Positions 1-4,726 of a stretch of DNA of 5,000 nucleotides are shown here, one piece after another; position 1 is the stretch's first letter; each line of letters begins with the position of its first letter. This stretch comes from an uncultured Leptolyngbya sp. GTDB lineage: Bacteria; Cyanobacteriota; Cyanobacteriia; Phormidesmidales; Phormidesmidaceae. The position numbers and the translations under genes were made by a program. The stretch covers positions 1 to 5,000 of the forward strand of contig CALBPH010000184.1 in the NCBI GenBank assembly GCA_937899365.1, in the 5' to 3' direction. A model generated the notes under the pieces. It did no database searches, had not been told where the DNA came from, and saw only the letters and a list, made by a program, of their open reading frames with translations.

Positions 1-17
1 ACATAGAAAATTGCAGT

Positions 18-43
18 GGGAGGAGGGGCAAGGGGGCGAGGGG
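18..43 (+). other. Putative G-quadruplex motif
   Basis: Four guanine runs, at 18-20, 25-28, 32-36 and 40-43, are separated by loops of four, three and three bases. This satisfies the usual pattern of four runs of at least three G with loops of one to seven bases, on the + strand. It lies about 215 bases upstream of the methyltransferase start. That the pattern is present is seen directly; that it folds, or has any role, is inference. Confidence 0.6.
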
Positions 44-105
44 TTAGCTGGCCCAGCATTAGCAAACTAGGGTAGCGTTTTCTCAAAGAATGCGCCCTTG
101 TGCTT

Positions 106-114
106 TGGGATAAT
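106..114 (+). promoter_or_regulatory. Possible extended -10 promoter for the methyltransferase gene
   Basis: TGG at 106-108 is followed directly by GATAAT at 109-114, giving an extended -10 element (TGn plus a 5/6 match to TATAAT). No convincing -35 is seen at 16-18 bases upstream, which an extended -10 can tolerate. A start near 121 would give a leader of about 140 bases that carries the two tandem duplications before the gene at 261. This is a pattern match only. Confidence 0.3.
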
Positions 115-116
115 TA

Positions 117-132
117 AAGTCTTTAAGTCTTT
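117..132 (+). repeat. Tandem duplication, 8 bp x 2
   Basis: AAGTCTTT occurs twice head to tail, at 117-124 and 125-132, without mismatch. It is followed one base later by a second, unrelated tandem duplication. It probably arose by replication slippage. Confidence 0.8.
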
Positions 133-133
133 C

Positions 134-159
134 TACGGTGCTGCGATACGGTGCTGCGA
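134..159 (+). repeat. Tandem duplication, 13 bp x 2
   Basis: TACGGTGCTGCGA occurs twice head to tail, at 134-146 and 147-159, with no mismatch; the next two bases (TA) begin a third unit that then breaks off. It lies in the non-coding stretch ahead of the methyltransferase gene. The exactness suggests a recent duplication or selection on spacing. Confidence 0.85.
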
Positions 160-260
160 TATCTAGACCGTTACTGTCTTGGAGAAGAAACTTAAAGGTT
201 GTTCCTTAGATGTGGTTTTAAGCTGGTGACACATCTTTGTAAGTTGCTAGCACCTGCCGT

Positions 261-1220
261 ATGAACGCCATTGCTACCCGCTCGATTAACCGCCTGATCA
301 ATGGAGCTCTTGCGGTTAAACCCCTGGCTAACTTTGCGAAAGACCGGGCTCGCACCATGATGATCAAACGGGCTGAGTCTATTGGGGTGTATTGGCTAGA
401 TGAGGTGGCCCAGCTGAGGACGCGGGGCGGAGATATGGAATTTAACCCAGTGTGGGAAAAGGAGCGGCAGGGAATTTGCGATCGCACCCTCACCTACCCC
501 GACTACTACCTCACCAGTTTTCATGCCTATGACGAAGGCAACCTCGGCTGGGAGCCTGCCCTAGAAGCCACCGTAGCCGCCAAAGCCGTCCATGCTCGCC
601 TCTGGCCCGAGGGCGATGCCCGAGGTGATATCCGTCTGCGCCAAAGCTATTTAGATGTTTTGCTAGACCAGCTGCCCCAGCCCCCTGCCACCATTGTCGA
701 TCTCGGTTGCAGCACGGGGCTAAGTACTCGCGCCCTGCAGCAAACCTATCCCAAGGCTCAGATTACCGGTATTGATCTGTCCGATTATTTCCTGACGGTT
801 GCCCGATATCAAACGATTAATCCGGTAGACAATGCCCACCCGCCAGATGGCGCACCCCCAATTACCTGGCTCCATGCCCCGGCTGAGACCACCGGTCTGC
901 CCGCCAACTCCGTTGATCTTGTTTCCGCCTCCCTGGTTTTTCATGAGCTGCCCCAGTCGGCTATCCAGGCTGTGATCCAAGAGGCGTACCGGATTTTAAG
1001 CCCCGGCGGTCACTTCACCATCATGGAAATGAACCCCCAGTCGGAGGTGTACAAGAAGCTACCTGCCTACGTACTCACCCTGCTCAAAAGCACTGAACCC
1101 TATCTCGATCAATACTTTTCCTTTGATTTGCACCAGGCAATGGTGGATGTGGGCTTTGGGCAACCAACTGAAACTCGAAATAGTTCTCGACATCGTGTAG
1201 TGATTGCAAAGAAGCCATAG
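261..1220 (+). CDS. Class I SAM-dependent methyltransferase, substrate unknown
   Basis: The 319-residue protein has a Rossmann-fold methyltransferase domain from about residue 125. Motif I is IVDLGCSTGLST (145-156), the glycine-rich S-adenosylmethionine loop; motif II is ITGIDLS (168-174), whose D172 should contact the SAM ribose; motif IV is SVDLVSASLVFHEL (217-230); the post-motif strand is ILSPGGHFTIMEMNP (245-259). This is the layout of the UbiE/COQ5-like small-molecule group, but the substrate cannot be told. About 120 residues precede the domain, including an aromatic-rich stretch TYPDYYLTSFHAYDEGNLGW (78-97), which I recall as conserved in cyanobacterial relatives. A proline-rich insert (about 187-200) sits between motifs II and IV. 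ATG 261 is the first start after an in-frame stop at 240-242; the next ATG is at 357. No clear ribosome binding site is seen. The following gene is 274 bases away, so no operon partner points to a pathway. Confidence 0.88.
   Translation: MNAIATRSINRLINGALAVKPLANFAKDRARTMMIKRAESIGVYWLDEVAQLRTRGGDMEFNPVWEKERQGICDRTLTYPDYYLTSFHAYDEGNLGWEPALEATVAAKAVHARLWPEGDARGDIRLRQSYLDVLLDQLPQPPATIVDLGCSTGLSTRALQQTYPKAQITGIDLSDYFLTVARYQTINPVDNAHPPDGAPPITWLHAPAETTGLPANSVDLVSASLVFHELPQSAIQAVIQEAYRILSPGGHFTIMEMNPQSEVYKKLPAYVLTLLKSTEPYLDQYFSFDLHQAMVDVGFGQPTETRNSSRHRVVIAKKP
474..489. repeat. HIP1 site in extended context, copy 1
   Basis: GCGATCGC at 478-485 is the Highly Iterated Palindrome of cyanobacteria. It lies inside the methyltransferase gene. 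The surrounding 16 bases, ATTTGCGATCGCACCC, are identical to those of the second copy at 3003-3018, although the two are read in different codon phases. Confidence 0.85.
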
Positions 1221-1271
1221 CCACGCCATGCGCCGGTTCTCATCGCCCACTATCTTCTGCCAGCTTAACGA

Positions 1272-1293
1272 TGTGTAATGTTCTGATTACACA
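1272..1293. promoter_or_regulatory. Interrupted palindrome, possible operator
   Basis: TGTGTAAT (1272-1279) and ATTACACA (1286-1293) are perfect inverted arms separated by GTTCTG. The 22-bp dyad is AT-rich and has no T-run after it, so it looks more like a site for a dimeric regulator than a terminator. It begins 52 bases after the methyltransferase stop and ends about 200 bases before ndhD1. It does not fit NtcA (GTA-N8-TAC; here the gap is 10) or the CRP pattern (TGTGA-N6-TCACA). The dyad is seen directly; the role is inferred. Confidence 0.45.
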
Positions 1294-1361
1294 CCTTTAA
1301 GAAATCCCGCAGATGATCTGGGGATCAATATTTTTATTCTTACAGTGGTTAACAAGGCCTG

Positions 1362-1391
1362 ATGGCTGCTGCTCATGGTGGCAGCAGCTGT
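1362..1391 (+). other. Hairpin in the gap ahead of ndhD1
   Basis: GCTGCTGC (1365-1372) and GCAGCAGC (1381-1388) form a perfect 8-bp stem around an 8-base loop. In RNA it can extend by two G-U pairs and one A-U pair to 1362/1391. Its 3' arm overlaps a second small hairpin, GCTGT-GCG-ACAGC (1387-1399), so the two cannot form together. No T-run follows, so it is not an intrinsic terminator. If transcription of ndhD1 starts upstream, this would lie in the leader RNA. Confidence 0.5.
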
Positions 1392-1420
1392 GCGACAGCC
1401 GAGCCCATACAGCCCTATCG

Positions 1421-1434
1421 CTGCTACGTAGCAG
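1421..1434. repeat. Perfect 14-bp palindrome
   Basis: CTGCTACGTAGCAG is its own reverse complement without a gap, centred 67 bases before the ndhD1 start codon. It shares the CTGCT/AGCAG sequence with the hairpin at 1362-1391, so arms could also pair between the two elements. It may be an operator or part of a structured leader; no known regulator site is recognised. Confidence 0.5.
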
Positions 1435-1468
1435 TTTGGGGGCACCACGCCCTAAGCGATGGGGCTAA

Positions 1469-1477
1469 TGCTATAGA
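1469..1477 (+). promoter_or_regulatory. Weak extended -10 candidate ahead of ndhD1
   Basis: TGC followed by TATAGA (1472-1477, 4/6 match to TATAAT) forms an extended -10-like element about 18 bases before the ATG. It would give a leader of roughly 11 bases. No -35 is seen at the right distance. An alternative weak -10 is TATTCT at 1335-1340, which would place the hairpins at 1362-1434 in the leader. Neither is strong. Confidence 0.2.
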
Positions 1478-1494
1478 ACCCTGGCCTTATATCT

Positions 1495-3084
1495 ATGGAC
1501 TTTGCAACATTTCCTTGGTTGACCACCATTATCTTGCTGCCGATTGGAGCGGCGTTGCTTTTGCCATTTATCCCCGATCAGGATGGCAAAACCGTGCGGT
1601 GGTATTCCCTGATTGTCGGGCTAATTGATTTTGCCCTGATTGTCACTGCCTTTGTTAACTACTACGACCCCACCACCTCTGGGATGCAGCTAGTAGAAAG
1701 CTACAGCTGGGTACCTGCCCTTGACCTGAAATGGTCAGTGGGTGTGGATGGTCTTTCGATGCCGCTGGTATTGCTGACCGGATTTATTACCACGCTGGCG
1801 ACCTTAGCGGCCTGGCCGGTGACCCTCAAGCCAAAGCTTTTCTACTTTCTGCTGCTGTCGATGTACGGCGCTCAGATTGCGGTATTTGCCGTGCAGGATA
1901 TGCTGCTGTTTTTCCTTGTGTGGGAGCTGGAGCTAATTCCCGTTTACCTGCTGCTATCAATCTGGGGTGGTAAGCGACGACTGTATGCGGCGACCAAGTT
2001 CATTCTTTATACGGCAGGTGGCTCGCTGTTTATTTTGGTGGCGGCCTTGGCAATGGCCTTCTACGGTGACACGGTTACCTTTGATATGCAGGCCCTGATG
2101 GCTAAGGAATACCCGATCCGGCTGCAGCTGTGGCTGTATACGGCCTTTTTGGTGGCCTATGCGGTGAAACTACCCATATTTCCGCTGCATACCTGGCTGC
2201 CCGATGCCCACGGTGAGGCGACGGCCCCGGTGCATATGCTGCTGGCGGGTATTTTGCTAAAAATGGGTGGCTACGCTCTGATTCGAATGAATGTGGAGAT
2301 GCTGCCCGATGCCCATGCCATTGTGTCACCAGGGTTGATCCTGTTTGGGGTAATCAACATTATTTACGCTGCGCTCACCTCCTTTGCCCAGCGCAACCTC
2401 AAACGTAAGATTGCCTACTCGTCCATTTCCCACATGGGGTTTGTGATCATTGGTATCGCTTCGTTTACTGATTTGGGTATGAGCGGTGCGGTCCTACAGA
2501 TGGTGTCCCACGGTCTGATTGGGGCTAGCCTGTTCTTTTTGGTGGGGGCCACCTATGACCGTACCCACACGCTGATTTTGCCGGAAATGGGCGGTGTCGG
2601 CACCAAAATGCCTAAGATCTTCGCCATGTTTACGGCCTGCTCCATGGCGTCTCTGGCACTGCCTGGGATGAGTGGCTTTGTGGCTGAGCTGATGGTGTTT
2701 GTGGGCTTTGCCAACAGCGATGCCTACAGCTTTAACTTCAAGCTGTTTATGATCTTACTGATGGCGGTGGGTGTAATTTTGACCCCGATCTATCTGTTGT
2801 CGATGCTGCGGGAAATCTTCTTTGGTCCTGAGAATAAGGAATTGACCGAGGAGCAAGCCCTGATTGATGCGGAACCTCGTGAAGTCTTTATTGTGGCTTG
2901 TTTGCTGGTTCCCATTATCGGGTTTGGCCTTTACCCTAAGCTGATTACCCAGGTGTATGACACCAAGACCATTCAGATTAGTGAGCGGATTCGGACGGAG
3001 CTATTTGCGATCGCACCCGATAAAACCCCGCCGTTGCCATTGGCCACCATCCCGACGACTAAGGCACCCGCCATTGGGCAATAG
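1495..3084 (+). CDS. ndhD1: NAD(P)H-quinone oxidoreductase chain 4, NdhD1
   Basis: This 529-residue, multi-spanning membrane protein is the NuoM/ND4-type antiporter-like subunit of cyanobacterial NDH-1, which takes electrons from ferredoxin to plastoquinone in respiration and cyclic flow and pumps protons across the thylakoid membrane. The residues expected for proton transfer are present: E144 in LVWELELIP, K225 in AVKLPIFPLHTWLPDAHGEA, K256 in GILLKMGGY, H313 in SSISHMGF, H339 in VSHGLIGASLFF and E398 in GFVAELMVF; they correspond by motif to E144, K234, K265 and E407 of E. coli NuoM. Length and N- and C-terminal sequence agree with remembered cyanobacterial NdhD1 (about 525 residues), so the D1/D2 respiratory class is much more likely than the CO2-uptake class D3/D4. 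ATG 1495 is the first start after an in-frame TAG at 1474-1476; no clear ribosome binding site is visible. ndhF is not next to it in this window. Confidence 0.96.
   Translation: MDFATFPWLTTIILLPIGAALLLPFIPDQDGKTVRWYSLIVGLIDFALIVTAFVNYYDPTTSGMQLVESYSWVPALDLKWSVGVDGLSMPLVLLTGFITTLATLAAWPVTLKPKLFYFLLLSMYGAQIAVFAVQDMLLFFLVWELELIPVYLLLSIWGGKRRLYAATKFILYTAGGSLFILVAALAMAFYGDTVTFDMQALMAKEYPIRLQLWLYTAFLVAYAVKLPIFPLHTWLPDAHGEATAPVHMLLAGILLKMGGYALIRMNVEMLPDAHAIVSPGLILFGVINIIYAALTSFAQRNLKRKIAYSSISHMGFVIIGIASFTDLGMSGAVLQMVSHGLIGASLFFLVGATYDRTHTLILPEMGGVGTKMPKIFAMFTACSMASLALPGMSGFVAELMVFVGFANSDAYSFNFKLFMILLMAVGVILTPIYLLSMLREIFFGPENKELTEEQALIDAEPREVFIVACLLVPIIGFGLYPKLITQVYDTKTIQISERIRTELFAIAPDKTPPLPLATIPTTKAPAIGQ
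3003..3018. repeat. HIP1 site in extended context, copy 2
   Basis: GCGATCGC at 3007-3014 lies in the 3' part of ndhD1, in the variable C-terminal tail (read as FAIAP). The 16-base context ATTTGCGATCGCACCC is identical to the copy at 474-489. Confidence 0.85.
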
Positions 3085-3094
3085 GGCTCCATGG

Positions 3095-3122
3095 GTAGAG
3101 GCGTTCCATGGAACGCCTCTAC
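3095..3122. repeat. Perfect 28-bp palindromic repeat after ndhD1
   Basis: The 28 bases are exactly self-complementary: left arm GTAGAGGCGTTCCA, right arm TGGAACGCCTCTAC, centre CCATGG. It begins 10 bases after the ndhD1 stop. The GTAGAG...CTCTAC ends match a family of short dispersed palindromes that I recall as common between genes in cyanobacteria. As RNA it would form a very stable hairpin and could protect or end the ndhD1 transcript, but no T-run follows, so a classical intrinsic terminator is not supported. Confidence 0.8.
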
Positions 3123-3178
3123 ATGATGAAAAATTTCATTTCCTCTACTAAACCATCTGCCTTCCCAAGATTACCCCC

Positions 3179-3207
3179 TTGACAAGGTCGATGGTTTTCT
3201 TTATGTC
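3179..3207 (+). promoter_or_regulatory. Putative promoter of ftsW
   Basis: A consensus -35, TTGACA (3179-3184), is followed after 17 bases by TATGTC (3202-3207), a weak -10 that keeps only the TAT of TATAAT. Transcription would begin near 3214, giving a leader of about 22 bases before the TTG start at 3236. The location, between the 28-bp palindrome and ftsW, makes sense for an independent transcript. The -35 and spacing are strong and the -10 is not. Confidence 0.5.
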
Positions 3208-3235
3208 TTAAACACTCCTACATCAAGATCATCCA

Positions 3236-4636
3236 TTGAATCTGACTCGTTTTGCAGGTGTCGTTAACTTTTTCTCAGTGCAAGATTGGGCACTGGAAGC
3301 AAGACTACTGCGATGGCTAACTATGCTTTGGTTAGCCATCGGCTTGGTGGTGTTGTTTTCAGCGTCTTTTCCTGTGGCTGATGCAGAGGTTGGTGATGGA
3401 GCCCGCTATTTCAAGGTTCAAATTATATGGATTCTTGTTGGTCTCCTGATGTCCCGGTGGGTTGCACGCCATCCGCTCAGGCTCATCATGCAGTTTTCAG
3501 GACTGGGTCTGTTTGTGTGTTTTGGCTTAATTGTGGCTACACACATTCCAGGATTTGGGGTAACCGTCAACGGTGCCACCCGCTGGCTTCCACTGGGACC
3601 TTTCCTGATTCAGCCGTCTGAACTGCTCAAGCCCTTTTTGATTTTGCAGAGTGCCCGGCTTTTTGGTCGTTGGCATCGCTTTCGGGTGAGGACGCGCTGG
3701 ATGTGGTTGGGGGTGTTTGCCCTGTGTTTAATGGCGATTTTAGTCCAGCCCAACTTAAGTACAACCGCCGTTTGTGGCATTACCCTATGGCTGATTGCCA
3801 TGGCCTCGGGACGGCCCTATCGACAGCTGATGATGACAGCCGGTCTTGGTGCGTTAGCGGCTGTCATCAGTGTCAGCATTAAGGCCTATCAGCGTGAGCG
3901 CATCATTTCATTTTTAGATCCTTGGTCCCAAGCCAGTGATAACGGATATCAGCTGGTGCAGAGTCTATATGCCATTGGCTCAGGTGGTTTGTGGGGCACC
4001 GGATTTGGCATGGGGCAGCAAAAACTAGGCTATTTGCCGATTCAATATACCGACTTCATTTTTTCGGTCTATGCCGAAGAATTTGGGTTTATGGGGTCGA
4101 TTATGCTGCTGTTGTTTTTAGCCGTATTTAGTACCGTTGCCCTGCTGGTGGCGCTCAAGGCAAAGTCATCGGTAAACCGGCTGATTGCCATTGGCTGTAT
4201 GGTGCTGCTGGTGGGGCAGTCGCTGATTAATATTGGCGTGGCCACCGGGTCTTTGCCGACGACGGGATTGCCCTTTCCCATGATGAGCTACGGTGGCAGC
4301 TCAATGATGTCGAGCCTTGTGATTGCGGGGCTATTAATTCGAGTGGCCCGTGAAGCCCATGAGGCTGATATTGTCGCCATGACGGAGCAGCCTCTGCGAC
4401 CCCGACGCCACCGACCGGGCAGCCGTCGCCGCCGCCATGCTCAACAGCCCCAACCGGTAGTTCCCACCAAGGCAGCCGTTGTTGGTTCGTCTGTACCCGC
4501 TAAAAAATACGACAGGCCCGCTAAAAAACATCTTCGTCCGCCCGTTCCCATAGGGCTGCGATCTGAGGGTATGTCCCAGGCAACGGTGCCAAAGCTGGGT
4601 CGCAAGCGCAAACGTAAGCGGATAAGAAGTATTTAA
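3236..4636 (+). CDS. ftsW: Septal peptidoglycan glycosyltransferase FtsW (SEDS family)
   Basis: FtsW polymerises lipid II into glycan strands at the division septum, with a class B penicillin-binding protein as partner. The 466-residue product has the SEDS membrane core (about 27-372) with NGATRWLPLGPFLIQPSEL (112-130), the conserved extracellular segment FLDPWSQASDNGYQLVQSLYAIGSGGLWGTG read in part at 226-256, the catalytic D273 in YTDFIF (equivalent to E. coli FtsW D297), and GLPFPMMSYGGSS (344-356). FtsW is favoured over RodA by overall similarity and by ccdA next to it, but symbols within SEDS are not certain. The start is chosen as TTG 3236: an in-frame stop lies at 3209-3211, and the first ATG (3323) would remove DWALEARLLRWLT, which looks conserved in cyanobacteria; GTG 3278 is the alternative. 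Residues 173 (N in QPNLSTT) and the basic tail 386-466 (RRRR, KRKRKRKR-like) depart from the common SEDS pattern. Confidence 0.92.
   Translation: MNLTRFAGVVNFFSVQDWALEARLLRWLTMLWLAIGLVVLFSASFPVADAEVGDGARYFKVQIIWILVGLLMSRWVARHPLRLIMQFSGLGLFVCFGLIVATHIPGFGVTVNGATRWLPLGPFLIQPSELLKPFLILQSARLFGRWHRFRVRTRWMWLGVFALCLMAILVQPNLSTTAVCGITLWLIAMASGRPYRQLMMTAGLGALAAVISVSIKAYQRERIISFLDPWSQASDNGYQLVQSLYAIGSGGLWGTGFGMGQQKLGYLPIQYTDFIFSVYAEEFGFMGSIMLLLFLAVFSTVALLVALKAKSSVNRLIAIGCMVLLVGQSLINIGVATGSLPTTGLPFPMMSYGGSSMMSSLVIAGLLIRVAREAHEADIVAMTEQPLRPRRHRPGSRRRRHAQQPQPVVPTKAAVVGSSVPAKKYDRPAKKHLRPPVPIGLRSEGMSQATVPKLGRKRKRKRIRSI
4496..4528 (+). repeat. Short direct repeat within the ftsW tail
   Basis: CCCGCTAAAAAA occurs at 4496-4507 and again at 4517-4528, 21 bases apart. 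In protein it gives the tandem heptads PAKKYDR (421-427) and PAKKHLR (428-434) in the basic C-terminal tail of FtsW, which suggests that the tail grew by small in-frame duplication. Confidence 0.7.
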
Positions 4637-4644
4637 CGTTTCGA

Positions 4645-4656
4645 TACAATTACAAT
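4645..4656 (+). promoter_or_regulatory. Tandem TACAAT, candidate -10 for ccdA
   Basis: TACAAT (5/6 match to TATAAT) occurs twice back to back, at 4645-4650 and 4651-4656. No TTGACA-like -35 is seen 17 bases upstream. If used, transcription would begin just before the hairpin at 4667-4702, so the ccdA message would start with a terminator. This is weak evidence on its own. Confidence 0.25.
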
Positions 4657-4666
4657 TAAGAAGCGA

Positions 4667-4702
4667 TAGTCTATCGACGTCGGTCGATGGTCTGGTTTTT
4701 TT
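4667..4702 (+). terminator. Intrinsic terminator between ftsW and ccdA
   Basis: CTATCGAC (4671-4678) pairs with GTCGATGG (4683-4690), with one G-U pair, around the four-base loop GTCG. After one T-T mismatch the stem continues by three pairs to 4667/4694. A run of seven T follows at 4696-4702. It begins 30 bases after the ftsW stop and ends 24 bases before the ccdA ATG, so it would end the ftsW transcript or act as an attenuator for ccdA. Confidence 0.75.
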
Positions 4703-4726
4703 ACGCCTGTCTGCTCTCTCCTCCAT

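Noticed and set aside
191..222. Possible stem CTTAAA / TTTAAG in the methyltransferase leader
   Set aside because: Six AT-rich pairs around a 20-base loop would be unstable and are expected by chance.
1272..1293. NtcA or CRP-type site
   Set aside because: The half-site spacing is wrong: GTA and TAC are 10 bases apart rather than 8, and the TGTGA-N6-TCACA pattern is not met.
1314..1327. Small inverted repeat TGATC-TGGG-GATCA
   Set aside because: The arms are only 5 bp and built on GATC, so chance is likely; nothing else supports it.
1362..1628. Open frame of 88 codons between the methyltransferase and ndhD1
   Set aside because: It overlaps the start of ndhD1 by 134 bases in another frame, resembles no family, and its first part covers the hairpin and palindrome. 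It is best taken as chance.
3095..3122. Rho-independent terminator of ndhD1
   Set aside because: The stem is excellent but no T-run follows; the next bases are ATGATGAAAA. A dispersed palindromic repeat explains it better.
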